The notes under the pieces are model-generated. The model did not search any database. It worked only from the letters and a program-made list of their open reading frames with translations, and was not told the origin of the DNA. 64,000 bases of DNA from positions 1-64,000 of the forward strand of contig JANQRK010000022.1 of NCBI GenBank assembly GCA_028284585.1, written 5' to 3'. The position numbers and the translations under genes were made by a program. Shown piece by piece: positions 28,300-37,681 of this stretch (its first letter is position 1; each line of letters begins with the position of its first letter). This DNA comes from Chromatiales bacterium. GTDB lineage: Bacteria > Pseudomonadota > Gammaproteobacteria > Chromatiales > Chromatiaceae.

Positions 28300-29877
28300 C
28301 TACTGATTACTTGCGATCGCCGCAGCAGCGGGTACCTGCCCCTGCTTGGCATCCGCAATCAGCGGGTCAGGCAGGATGCTCGACTCGAGATAAGCGACCA
28401 AAGCCCAGACCTGTTCTGCAGACAGGCTCTCACCGAAGCGCGGCATCAACCAGCCGCCGTTACCGGCAGGTATCCCTGCGGCAATCCGGTAAAACACCTG
28501 CTTTTGGCTCTGGCCGGCCTTGAGTGGCTCATCATTGAGGGCCCTTGGGCGGATAGCATTGCCTTCTGCGTCAACGATACCAGCGGCCGCCACACCGTCA
28601 CCAGAGCCGTCGGCGCCATGGCAGGTCGAGCACAGGTTGGCATACAGCTCCTTACCGGCTTCAACCAGCTCGGCACTCGATTCCGGTGATGCCGGGATCT
28701 GGATGGTCGGGCCTGCCGCCGGACGATCCTGCCACAGGTCCCCCACGACCTTGACCAACGAGTTCACCTGACTGTCGGATAGCGCCCTGAAACCGGGCAT
28801 CCCGCTGCCATTCAGGCCATGCACAATCGACCGCCTCAGGTCGGCATCCGAAGCAACACTGTTCAGCGTCGACACGAAACGATAATGGCCGGCCGTGAGA
28901 TCGCGCGGTACCGTGCTGAAGGTCGGCGAGTCCGCACCAGGTCCGTCGCCCGCACCTTCTAGGCCATGGCAGCGCGCGCATTGGCTCACGTACAACGGCA
29001 TGCCGTGCAAAGCCTCCTTCGGTGATTCGACCCCGGCTATCTCAGCAGGATCCACCCCGGCTTCGGCATCCTCGACGATACCAGTCGAGGAATCTGGCCC
29101 AGCAGCGGCGATCATCAAGAAGACCACGACCACGCCAGCCGCGAGATAGGTCATGTACGACTTGTCGGTGACCCCTTTGAACTCCCAGCTACCCAAGGTC
29201 CAGCCATTCTGGAACTTCTTGTTGGTCGTACGCAGCACCTGGTAGGGGCGCGCCAGGTAATTGACCGGAAGTGTCCAGGCATGGATCAGCTTGGTGAACG
29301 GGAAATAGGCGGCGAACAAAAAGGCAAGGAACACATGCACCTTGGTCAGCCACGGGGCCGATACCATTAGCTCGGGCTGTGGTGAAAACTGCCACAGACT
29401 CGCAAACCAGGGTGCCGCTGTGTAAGCCACACCCCAAATCTTGTGGGCCAAGGCCTGATAGATCGCCACGCCCATGATAAGGATCAGGAACGCGTGGACT
29501 GCATAATCGTCGTGGCTGCTCATCGCCCGCACCTCGGGCACCATCGCCCGACGCACCAACGCGACCACCGAGCCGGTAACCGCCATGAGACCGCCGATCG
29601 TGGCCATCCAGTAGAAGGCACCGACCCAGCTACCCCAACCCTGCAGCCCCCCGATCAACCCGAAGAGGTGACCGAAGAAGGCAAGGAAGATACCCCAGTG
29701 CAATAGGTGCGCGGCTGGGCCAAGGATGTCACGTCCCAGAAATATACCGCTGGCACGCGTCGACATCCCGAACGGCCGATAGAGCATCCGGAAAAACGGC
29801 ACGACGAAGAACAGCAATAGTGCAAAGTAGGGAAAGACACCCCAAATCAAATAACTTGAAGAGAGTAACTCACTCAT
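28300..29877 (-). CDS. NarI-like cytochrome b subunit fused to two cytochrome c domains
   Basis: The 525-residue protein begins as a NarI/NxrC-type cytochrome b with five helices. All four haem-b ligands are present with NarI spacing: H60 and H70 (10 apart) and H181 and H199 (18 apart). A sixth hydrophobic helix (~243-259) is followed by two mono-haem c domains with CARCH at 300-304 and CSTCH at 416-420, and likely axial Met residues in GSGMPGF (M360) and WLMPRF. Ordinary NarI is about 225 residues and has no c haem. The tail should lie in the periplasm and link quinol/NarH haem electrons to soluble carriers. It is the last gene of the operon; its stop is TAG. Confidence 0.93.
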   Translation of the reverse strand: MSELLSSSYLIWGVFPYFALLLFFVVPFFRMLYRPFGMSTRASGIFLGRDILGPAAHLLHWGIFLAFFGHLFGLIGGLQGWGSWVGAFYWMATIGGLMAVTGSVVALVRRAMVPEVRAMSSHDDYAVHAFLILIMGVAIYQALAHKIWGVAYTAAPWFASLWQFSPQPELMVSAPWLTKVHVFLAFLFAAYFPFTKLIHAWTLPVNYLARPYQVLRTTNKKFQNGWTLGSWEFKGVTDKSYMTYLAAGVVVVFLMIAAAGPDSSTGIVEDAEAGVDPAEIAGVESPKEALHGMPLYVSQCARCHGLEGAGDGPGADSPTFSTVPRDLTAGHYRFVSTLNSVASDADLRRSIVHGLNGSGMPGFRALSDSQVNSLVKVVGDLWQDRPAAGPTIQIPASPESSAELVEAGKELYANLCSTCHGADGSGDGVAAAGIVDAEGNAIRPRALNDEPLKAGQSQKQVFYRIAAGIPAGNGGWLMPRFGESLSAEQVWALVAYLESSILPDPLIADAKQGQVPAAAAIASNQ

Positions 29878-29894
29878 TATCGTCCCCTTATTCT

Positions 29895-30632
29895 CTAGGA
29901 CATTTTATCGGACGTCGCCTTGGGAGCGGCTGCGCTGCCAAAGGTGACCTGTGCCGGACCCGGGTCGGCGGCCGGGCTTCCCATGCTGACCGGTATCGTG
30001 GCCGCGGTTTCCGGCTCGACCCAAGCGGGTTCATCTGCCGAACGCCGCAGGTCTTCTTCGATAACGATCTCCAGCGCCTCAATCAAGCGTTCGTAAACAC
30101 TTTCATATCGGCGCATGGCTTTCCGCAGGTGAGGGAGCCCTGGCTGCATGTAAGTGCCAACGAAGCGTCTTCGTAGCCCTATGTTGTCTAGATCCCTGTG
30201 ATCAAGACTAACCGCCGAGAACTCGACCATCAGCGGAAGGAAGTCCGGTAACTCACCACCGTCCATCGCGACGCCGAAGTGCTCGTACACAGCCTTAAGC
30301 TCGATCATGTACTGATTTCGCCCGCACGCGCCGGCTCCCCGGCACGAGTTCGGCTCATCGTACATGTGTGCACCTAGGTAGAGCGGACAGGGCGGGGTGA
30401 GCTCTAAGGTCTGGGTATACTCCTCCACGTCTTGCGACCCGGGTGATTCCAGAAAAACCTCAATGCTCTCCCGTACAGGCGAGTCCGGCACCTTGCCGAG
30501 TAGGCTGTCAACCCGCTGCGCATCGCGCGCAGCCGGATTGATCAACAACTCGGCGATCAGACCGTACATCGCACCGAGGTCCCAGCCCGCTGATCCGGAG
30601 GATGCTTGCTGTTTCGGTCCTGCTGTACTCAT
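29895..30632 (-). CDS. narJ: NarJ/TorD-type molybdoenzyme chaperone
   Basis: The 245-residue protein belongs to the redox-enzyme maturation chaperones that hold NarG while cofactors are inserted. The family core ELPDFLPLMVEF is clear. Before it is the segment PPCPLYLGAHMYDEPNSCRGAG, with three Cys over about 22 residues, which E. coli NarJ lacks and which I associate with NarJ of the nitrite-oxidoreductase-like group. The C-terminal 60 residues are low complexity. It lies 3 bp after narH and 17 bp before the narI fusion. Confidence 0.88.
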   Translation of the reverse strand: MSTAGPKQQASSGSAGWDLGAMYGLIAELLINPAARDAQRVDSLLGKVPDSPVRESIEVFLESPGSQDVEEYTQTLELTPPCPLYLGAHMYDEPNSCRGAGACGRNQYMIELKAVYEHFGVAMDGGELPDFLPLMVEFSAVSLDHRDLDNIGLRRRFVGTYMQPGLPHLRKAMRRYESVYERLIEALEIVIEEDLRRSADEPAWVEPETAATIPVSMGSPAADPGPAQVTFGSAAAPKATSDKMS

Positions 30633-30635
30633 TGG

Positions 30636-32201
30636 TCAGCTCCCTACCCCCATCTTCTTGCCGTGGAACTCGGTGCGACGCGACTGACCGCCGGTGCCTT
30701 CGCTCGGGCTCATGAGGTCGAATCCGGTGAATCCACGCTCAAGATACGGTGCGTTGTCGGTATCCTCGGAGCGCGCCGTCGCAATGACGAACCGCTCGTG
30801 GAAGTGCGCCAGGGAGAGCAAACGGTGCATATGCCGTGCCTGCGACTCGGTGAGCCCAACCGCCTCGAGGATGCTGGTATCGGTGCGCCCTTCCACCCGC
30901 TCTTGACGCCGGAACTCGCGCAGCGCGAGCTGACGCAACAGAGACCTTTCCACCACCTCGGTATTGCCACCACCCAGTAGGCGCGCCAGATACTCAATCG
31001 GAATCCGGAACTCCTTCAGGTTCGGCAGCACGGTGCCACCATCAACCATGTCGAGCGTTCCACGATCGTTCGGCAATGCCGTAGCAACCGGGCTTTCGGG
31101 CGGGATGTAGAACAGGCTGGGCAGCGTCCGGAACTCCGGATGCAGCGGCAGCGCGATCTCCCATTCGACGAACATTTTGTAGACCGGCGAGCGACGGCAA
31201 GCGTCTAACCACTGATCCGAGATACCCTGCTTCTTGGCCTCCGCGATCACTTCGGGATCGAAGGGATTGAGGATGATCTCACGGTGCTTCTCGACGAGTT
31301 GTTTTTCGTCCTTGGTGTTCGCCACCTCGGCAACACGATCGAGATCGTAGAGCAGCGGACCCAAGTAGCGGATTCGCCCGACACAGGCCTGAAAGCACAT
31401 CGGCGGTTGGCCGGTCTCGATACGCGGGAAGCAAAGAATACACTTCTCCGACTTACCGGTACGCCAGTTGTAATAAGTCTTCTTGTAGGGGCAGCCCGAT
31501 ACGCAGTAACGCCAACCACGGCAACGGTCCTGGTCGATCAGCACCACGCCGTCCTCTTCACGCTTGTAGTTGGCGCCCGAAGGACAGGACCCAACGCACG
31601 CCGGATTCAAGCAATGGTTACAGATCCGCGGTAGATACATCATGAACGAGTTCTCGAACTTCAACAGCGCCTTACGGGCCTCGTCCGACATGTCGCTAAA
31701 GTTGTAATCGAGCTTACCCGTGCCCTCTTCGTGGGTACCGGCACCATTGTCTTCCCAGTTCACGCCATAGGTGAGTTCAATGTCTTCCTCACCCGTGATC
31801 TGGGACTTGGGACGTGCAACCGGTTGGCTATATTTAGTCGGTTCCTCGGAATGCAAGTCTTCGTAGGTGAAGGTAAATGGCCCTTTTCCGTAATAGTCAT
31901 CCATCTGCGGCAGTACGGGATTGTAGAACAGGCTGATCATCTCCCAGAACTTCGAGGCCTGATTCAGCTTGGGCGCATCGGCGCCGGGCTCCGAGTTCTG
32001 CTTCCAACCACCACGGTACTTGTTCTGGTTCTCCCATTCTTTGGGGTAGCCAGCACCTGGCTTGGTCTCCACATTGTTCCAGAACATGTACTCCGCGCCT
32101 TCGCGGTTGGTCCACACGTTCTTGCACGCAATGGTGCAGGTTTGGCAACCCAGACATTTGTCCAGGTTAAAGGTGATTCCCATCTGTTGCTTGATACGCA
32201 T
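30636..32201 (-). CDS. NarH/NxrB-like iron-sulfur subunit
   Basis: The 521-residue beta subunit opens MRIKQQMGITFNLDKC. Four ferredoxin-type cluster motifs are complete: C16-C19-C22-C26, CNHCLNPACVGSCPSG, CRGWRYCVSGCP (the Trp marks the [3Fe-4S] cluster as in NarH) and KCILCFPRIETGQPPMCFQAC. It passes electrons between NarG-like and NarI-like subunits and has no Tat signal, so it stays on the cytoplasmic face. Nar and Nxr beta subunits share these motifs, so sequence motifs alone do not set the direction of catalysis. Confidence 0.95.
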   Translation of the reverse strand: MRIKQQMGITFNLDKCLGCQTCTIACKNVWTNREGAEYMFWNNVETKPGAGYPKEWENQNKYRGGWKQNSEPGADAPKLNQASKFWEMISLFYNPVLPQMDDYYGKGPFTFTYEDLHSEEPTKYSQPVARPKSQITGEEDIELTYGVNWEDNGAGTHEEGTGKLDYNFSDMSDEARKALLKFENSFMMYLPRICNHCLNPACVGSCPSGANYKREEDGVVLIDQDRCRGWRYCVSGCPYKKTYYNWRTGKSEKCILCFPRIETGQPPMCFQACVGRIRYLGPLLYDLDRVAEVANTKDEKQLVEKHREIILNPFDPEVIAEAKKQGISDQWLDACRRSPVYKMFVEWEIALPLHPEFRTLPSLFYIPPESPVATALPNDRGTLDMVDGGTVLPNLKEFRIPIEYLARLLGGGNTEVVERSLLRQLALREFRRQERVEGRTDTSILEAVGLTESQARHMHRLLSLAHFHERFVIATARSEDTDNAPYLERGFTGFDLMSPSEGTGGQSRRTEFHGKKMGVGS

Positions 32202-32204
32202 GTT

Positions 32205-35200
32205 TTACGCCCCGACGTTCAGCTGTGACTCTTGATAAATGACCTTGCGACCGCGCGACTCCATCGGCTTCTTGCGGATCAGCACCACACAGTCCCGCTC
32301 TGACGGACTGGTGCCCTGGTAATTGATCCAGTAGGTCCAATTGGCATATCCCCCGACCATGGTCGCTGGGTTCATCATGATCCGCGTGGTGGCATTGTTG
32401 TTACCGCCGCGTAGGTCTGAACAGCCGCGTTCTCTCGCCATCGATGAGAAGGGTACGTTCACGTGCCGTTCACTCTGGTGATAGACGATCGACATATCAC
32501 GCGGCACTGTATGACTGACCACTGCACGCGCTACCTGGATGCCGTTCTCGTTAAAGATCTCGACCCAGTCGTTATCCTTAACGCTGATCTCCTTCGCGTC
32601 GTCATCATTGATCCATACCGTCGGACCACCACGGAACATGTTCTGCATCTGCCAGGAGTCACCGAACATGCTGTGGATGCCCCACTTTTGGTGTGGCGTG
32701 ATGAAGCGGAAAAGCTTGGCCCCATCCATCTTGATGTCGTCCGGGGCGACGTCGCCGATCGCGACCATGTCCACCGGCGGCTTATAGGTCGGCAGATCTT
32801 CGCCCAAGTCACGGAACATCACGTGATCGTAATAGACCTCCATGCGCCCTGTGAGCGTATGGAATGGCTTTAGGGTCTCGATATTCAGCGTCCACGGGCC
32901 ATAGGTCCGTCCCTTGTTCTCGATCGCCGACCAGTGTGGCGAGGTCAACGAACGACGCGGCTGCGAGATGGTATCCGGGTAGTGGTAAGCGATCTCACGC
33001 TCCGGCTCAACGATGTGCGCAAGCGGCACACCGCAACGCTTTTCGAGGTTCTTGAACAGCATGTAGGAGACCTCGCCATCACTTTCCGGCGAGATACGCA
33101 GAATCACCTCACAGACCTTCTCAGCCCGCTCAAGACTCGGCTTACCATTGGGTGCCTCGCCCACCAGGTAGCTTTCCTTCATCTCCTCGTACTGCTCAGC
33201 GAGACTGCCCCTGATGCCTTTGGCGCCGAAGCCGCTCTCCCCAGTGACCACATCACCCAAGCTGGTGTACATCTCATGGATCTTGGTGTAATCGCGCTTG
33301 ACGATCTTGACGTTCGGGAAGGACTTGCCGGCCACCGGCTCAGTTTCTCCGGTCCACCAATCTTTCAGCTCGCCAAATGGCTGCGCCAGCTCGTCTGGCG
33401 TATCCGTGCTCAACGCGGTCATCACCACGTCTTCGACAGGGTCCGGCAGATGCGTCTTGGCCAGCTCACTGAACTTCTCGGCGACGATCCTGAACGCCTC
33501 CCAGTCGTGCTTGCATTCCCAGGCCGGATCATGGGCCGGCGTGAACGGGTGCAGGAAGGAGTGCAGATCGGAACAGGTCAGATCAAACTTCTCGTACCAG
33601 TGTGCGGTGGGCAACACGATGTCCGAGTAGTTGGCCGATGAATCCATCCGCAGATTCACGTTATAGATCAAGTCCCACTTGCCAAGCGGAGCATCCCCGT
33701 TCCATTGGACCTCCTTCACCATGTCCTTGGAACGACCTTCACCGCCCAGCACATTATGGTGGGTTCCCAAGGCGTGCTTCAGGTTGATCTCATGGCCCCG
33801 CATACTGGTACCGATCAGGTTACCGCGGTAGATCCAAAGTACCTTCGGATGGTTCTTTTCCGCATCCACATTGGGCAGTGAGAACCTCAGCTCACGGTCT
33901 TTGAACCGCTGGCACACCCACTTCTGGACATCTTCGAGGCTGCTACAGCCGTCGTTGCGCGCATCCTTGATCACGTCCAGCGGGTTGCGTTCGTCGAACT
34001 GCGGGAAGAATGGCAGCCACCCGTTACGCACCGCCACCGCGTTCATATCGGCGGCGTGATTAGCTGCCGCTGGCATACGCTTGGCTTGTGGCGCCCATAG
34101 AGGATCGAGGCTCATACCATCGTAACGCCACTGATCGGTGTGGAAATACCAGTAGGACGTGGCGTTCATGTGTCGTGGAACATTGCCCCAGTCCAGACCG
34201 AAGCCCATGGTGCCAATGGCGGCGACGTTACGGATCTTCTCGGTGCCCACGTAGTGTGCGAAGCCGCCGCCGTTGACCCCCATACAGCCGGTCATGATCC
34301 CCATGATGGCCTCGGTACGGTAGGTCAGCGATCCACCATGGTACCAATGCAGGATGCCCGACCCCGTGATGAACAGGCACCCACCTTTGGTCTTCTCGGC
34401 GGTATCGGCCCATTCACGCGCCACGCGGATCGCGAGGTTACGGTCCACACCCGTCTCTTGCTCTTGCCATGCCGGCGTGTACGGATGATCCGCGTCGTCG
34501 TAGTCCTTCGGATAGCCAGAGCCGGAGAGACCACGGCGCACGCCGTAGTGCGACAGCATCAGGTCGTATGCGGTACAGACCCGCACCTTGCTGCCGTCGG
34601 CCTTGGTCAGCACCCGCGTCGGAACGCCACGCAGGGTTGGGTCGGCCTTTTTGCCTCGGGTCTCAGTGGTCCCGAACTCGACATTGTAGGTGTGTGTGAA
34701 GTCGGCGAACTGGACTTGCACTTCCTCGTAGTCGCCATCGATCATCGTCAACATCGGGTCGTAGGCCTCCCCGGTGACGATGTCCTCGTTCTTCATATTC
34801 CAGCGACCCATAGTGGATTCCCAACGGGTACCGACCGAGCCACCAGGCAGATGCATTTTGCCTTGCTTGTCGAAGAGCGGCATTTTCCACTCAGATAGCT
34901 CTTCGTTCTGGTACTCGGCCATATCGCTGGCGCGCAGGAAGCGGCCGCTAATGAAGTGATCACCGTCCTCTTCGAGGCAAACCAGGAACGGCAGGTTCGT
35001 GTACTGCCCCACATAGCTGTGGAAGTACTCCGAGCGCTTGTCGTAGTGAAACTCTTGCAGGATGACGTGGATACAGGCCATCAAGAAAGCTGCATCGGTC
35101 CCCGGCCGCACCGGAACCCAGAGGTCAGCGAACTTCGTGACGTCGGAATAGTCAGGCGAGAGGTTGACCAGCTTACCGCCGTTGTACTTGTGCTCGGAGG

Positions 35201-35984
35201 CGAAGTGAGCGTCAGCGGTGCGCGTCATCGGCAGGTTGGAGCCCATAACGATCCAGTACGTGCCTTGGTACCAGTCGGCCGACTCGTGTACGTCGGTCTG
35301 GTCGCCGAAGATCATCGGCATGATATGCGGCAGATCGTGATACCACTCGTAGAAGCTAAGCATCGCCCCACCGAGTAGGTTCGACAGGCGGTGGCCCGAC
35401 AGGAAGCTGACCATACTCATGGCCGGGATCGGCGAGAATGACGCCAGATGGTCTGGACCGTAGTTCTTGATGGTGTAAATCTTGGCAGCGGCTATCAGCT
35501 CGGTCGCCTCGTCCCAGGTGACGCGACGCCAGCCTGCCTTGCCGCGCGCGTTGCGGTAAGTCCGCTTGCGCTCGTCGTCTTCCACGATCGAAGCCCAAGC
35601 CTGTACTGGGTCTTTTCCGGACTCTAGCTCCTCGCGCCAGTACTTTAGTAGTACGCCCCGGACATAGGGGTATTTAGGTCTTACGGGGCTGTACGGGTAC
35701 CAAGAAGCTGAGATTCCGCGCTGGCAGCCGCGCGGCTCGTAGCTTGGGGTGTGGTCGTTGATTTGGGGCCAGTCGGTTTTTTGCAACTCCCAGGTGATCA
35801 TGCCGTTCTTTACGAACACTTCCCAGGAACAAGAACCCGAGCAGTTGACGCTGTGGCTGGTGCGCACAGTTTTGTCGTACTGCCAGCGGCGTCGGTAGAA
35901 GTCTTCCCATTTCCGCGGTTCGTCCAACTCGCGAAACCAACGAGAACCCTTGCCACCATTGCCGTTGCCTTTACTATCACTCAT
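32205..35984 (-). CDS. NarG/NxrA-like molybdopterin catalytic subunit
   Basis: The 1259-residue alpha subunit is a type II DMSO-reductase-family enzyme. The FS0 cluster ligands are H44, C48, C52 and C87, matching the His-Cys3 set of NarG. The Mo region reads DQTDVHESADWY with the Asp that ligates Mo in NarG. There is no twin-arginine signal, so it faces the cytoplasm. Two segments differ from E. coli NarG and, from memory, agree better with Nitrobacter-type NxrA: DQTDVxESADWYQ and TNLPFLV (E. coli EQTDVPESADWYN and TDMPMLV). The start ATG overlaps the upstream stop (ATGA) and follows a perfect AGGAGG. It oxidises nitrite or reduces nitrate; the sequence favours the Nxr-like clade but does not prove it. 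Confidence 0.93.
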   Translation of the reverse strand: MSDSKGNGNGGKGSRWFRELDEPRKWEDFYRRRWQYDKTVRTSHSVNCSGSCSWEVFVKNGMITWELQKTDWPQINDHTPSYEPRGCQRGISASWYPYSPVRPKYPYVRGVLLKYWREELESGKDPVQAWASIVEDDERKRTYRNARGKAGWRRVTWDEATELIAAAKIYTIKNYGPDHLASFSPIPAMSMVSFLSGHRLSNLLGGAMLSFYEWYHDLPHIMPMIFGDQTDVHESADWYQGTYWIVMGSNLPMTRTADAHFASEHKYNGGKLVNLSPDYSDVTKFADLWVPVRPGTDAAFLMACIHVILQEFHYDKRSEYFHSYVGQYTNLPFLVCLEEDGDHFISGRFLRASDMAEYQNEELSEWKMPLFDKQGKMHLPGGSVGTRWESTMGRWNMKNEDIVTGEAYDPMLTMIDGDYEEVQVQFADFTHTYNVEFGTTETRGKKADPTLRGVPTRVLTKADGSKVRVCTAYDLMLSHYGVRRGLSGSGYPKDYDDADHPYTPAWQEQETGVDRNLAIRVAREWADTAEKTKGGCLFITGSGILHWYHGGSLTYRTEAIMGIMTGCMGVNGGGFAHYVGTEKIRNVAAIGTMGFGLDWGNVPRHMNATSYWYFHTDQWRYDGMSLDPLWAPQAKRMPAAANHAADMNAVAVRNGWLPFFPQFDERNPLDVIKDARNDGCSSLEDVQKWVCQRFKDRELRFSLPNVDAEKNHPKVLWIYRGNLIGTSMRGHEINLKHALGTHHNVLGGEGRSKDMVKEVQWNGDAPLGKWDLIYNVNLRMDSSANYSDIVLPTAHWYEKFDLTCSDLHSFLHPFTPAHDPAWECKHDWEAFRIVAEKFSELAKTHLPDPVEDVVMTALSTDTPDELAQPFGELKDWWTGETEPVAGKSFPNVKIVKRDYTKIHEMYTSLGDVVTGESGFGAKGIRGSLAEQYEEMKESYLVGEAPNGKPSLERAEKVCEVILRISPESDGEVSYMLFKNLEKRCGVPLAHIVEPEREIAYHYPDTISQPRRSLTSPHWSAIENKGRTYGPWTLNIETLKPFHTLTGRMEVYYDHVMFRDLGEDLPTYKPPVDMVAIGDVAPDDIKMDGAKLFRFITPHQKWGIHSMFGDSWQMQNMFRGGPTVWINDDDAKEISVKDNDWVEIFNENGIQVARAVVSHTVPRDMSIVYHQSERHVNVPFSSMARERGCSDLRGGNNNATTRIMMNPATMVGGYANWTYWINYQGTSPSERDCVVLIRKKPMESRGRKVIYQESQLNVGA

Positions 35985-36877
35985 TGCTTTGCTGCCTCCT
36001 GGTTATCCGGCCCGCCTTGCGCACCAGTCTCGATGCCGTACGCCAGCTCGAAAGCCTTTACGAAAGGGCGGAAATCTCGAACTGTGCCGTAGATTGCCAC
36101 CACTGCATTGCGTTTCTCGTCGAAAACGAGGTTGACCGCCTCGGAGCGGCCGATCGGATGGGGGACCGCATTGTTACTGTGGTCTACCCAGTCCTCTTTC
36201 ATTGCTTGCATGGAGACGTAGTAGACATCGCCTGATTTATGAACCTGCCACCATACGCGGTAGTCCCAGTCATCCAGCTTGATCTCATGTTGACACGTCT
36301 TGGCGTCTGCGTTGTGAGGATCTATGTCCCACTGCAGGACAGGCAAGCTTACTTCATATTTTAAGTTTTCGCGCGGGCCCGATAGAGGATTGGGCCCACC
36401 AGGGCCATAGCCCGCCCCCGGCGCGACATCCAGACGCCCCAGCTCCTTCGCCAACGTATCAGGCTCCGGAACCTCTCCGTCTTCCAACATCTCCGCTTGC
36501 AGAGGAGTCATTGGCCGACTCGACGGAATTTCCTGTTTCTTGTCCGGCGCATTCCCGCCGGGCGGCCGGCTAGACCACTTCGCGGAATCGAGTTCCTTTG
36601 CGAGATCATCGGCACTACGCAGTGGAATATCGGTCGCGTACTTTAGCCGTCGGATTTCGATTTTTGAGTATCCCGCACCCTCTAGGACGGACCGCATCTC
36701 CCGCTCCATAGTGAGGATTTTTTCCGCGTTACTCGTCATTGGTTTGAATTGAAGTGATACCTCACCATCCGAGGCTTCGATGTCGCCGACAAATCCCGAC
36801 GCGACAATGTCCCGGGAGAACCCAGGGTATTTGACCTGTCGAAGCAGCTCGCGCACGTTTTGCGCCTCAGCACTCAT
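35981..36877 (-). CDS. DUF59-like two-domain protein, first gene of the nar-like operon
   Basis: The 298-residue protein opens with a DUF59-like domain (VRELLRQVKYPGFSRDIVASGFV), has a Pro-rich linker (~100-180), and ends in a domain with LPVLQWDIDP, DWDYRVWWQVHKSGDVYYVS and VVAIYGTVRDFRPFVKAF. It is a paralogue of 20483..21325. Its stop overlaps the narG-like start by four bases, so the products are made together. A role in Fe-S or molybdenum-cofactor maturation of the enzyme is likely from position and DUF59 ancestry. The C-terminal domain is not one I recognise. Classical nar and Nitrobacter nxr operons do not have this gene in my knowledge. Confidence 0.78.
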   Translation of the reverse strand: MSAEAQNVRELLRQVKYPGFSRDIVASGFVGDIEASDGEVSLQFKPMTSNAEKILTMEREMRSVLEGAGYSKIEIRRLKYATDIPLRSADDLAKELDSAKWSSRPPGGNAPDKKQEIPSSRPMTPLQAEMLEDGEVPEPDTLAKELGRLDVAPGAGYGPGGPNPLSGPRENLKYEVSLPVLQWDIDPHNADAKTCQHEIKLDDWDYRVWWQVHKSGDVYYVSMQAMKEDWVDHSNNAVPHPIGRSEAVNLVFDEKRNAVVAIYGTVRDFRPFVKAFELAYGIETGAQGGPDNQEAAKQ

Positions 36878-37681
36878 AATCAGCTCCGCTCCTGAAGTTC
36901 TTAAATGGTTTGGTTTTCTACAGCCGCGACATTAGGAAGCGGGGGACTCCCGGTGCGGCGCGCAGATGGTACCACTTCTCCAGCGCTTATAAGGGGCAAT
37001 GTGTGTGCCAGGCTTTAAAGTAAAGCAGTTTTTGGTCGCTAAAGGTTAGCTGTATCTCGTATCCCCGCGTTTCGCCCCAATCACACCATAGATTCCGCCG
37101 ATCTCCAATGAATGCGCGGACTTGGCGTGATCTGAGACGTCATTTAAAGACGGACTGCTGACCCAGTCCCAGGCTGTCTGGAAACAGGCGTTCTAATCGA
37201 CTCGCGCCGGGGCAGCCCATTCGAACCATGGAGCGCAAATTGAGACAGTTTGTCTGGAGGGCAAAAATCCCCGCTGGTGCAACGTGTCTCAAACAGTCGA
37301 CCGCACTTAAACCCGTGAAATTGAAGCCGGAAATCCAAATTCACTCACGTCCAACGAGGTCCCAAAGCGGCTCCAAAAGCCGAACAAGCACCATGACTGA
37401 AGCCCTGGACAGTTCTGTCGCTCTGTGGCGGCCGATCCCGACATCGATAGCTAATCGACTTTGCTGGCGATGCCCGCCGCCCCGACTTCCTACTCGTCGC
37501 AAACCCGCGCCTGGTGGCGCGTGCGATTTTTCTCGAAGCTAGAAGAGAAGATACTGTTTATATAACTGATTTCCTGAAAAAAATTCCAACTCTACCAATC
37601 CACTTTGGCGCTGCTGCCGAATGCAGGCCCAGGTAACGACCGCCGGTGTAGCCAGCCCGAAACCTGGGAGTGAAAACCCTG
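36878..37681. other. Promoter-side intergenic region of the nar-like operon
   Basis: These 804 bases hold no gene I can support. The nar-like operon promoter should lie in the first 200 bases. I found no clear FNR or NarL-type box. An 8-bp inverted repeat, TTGAGACA (37240-37247) and TGTCTCAA (37285-37292), stands in the middle with no known role. Confidence 0.4.

Noticed and set aside
36878-37150. FNR box upstream of the nar-like operon
   Set aside because: No TTGAT-N4-ATCAA-like palindrome could be seen; short A/T palindromes nearby are too weak.
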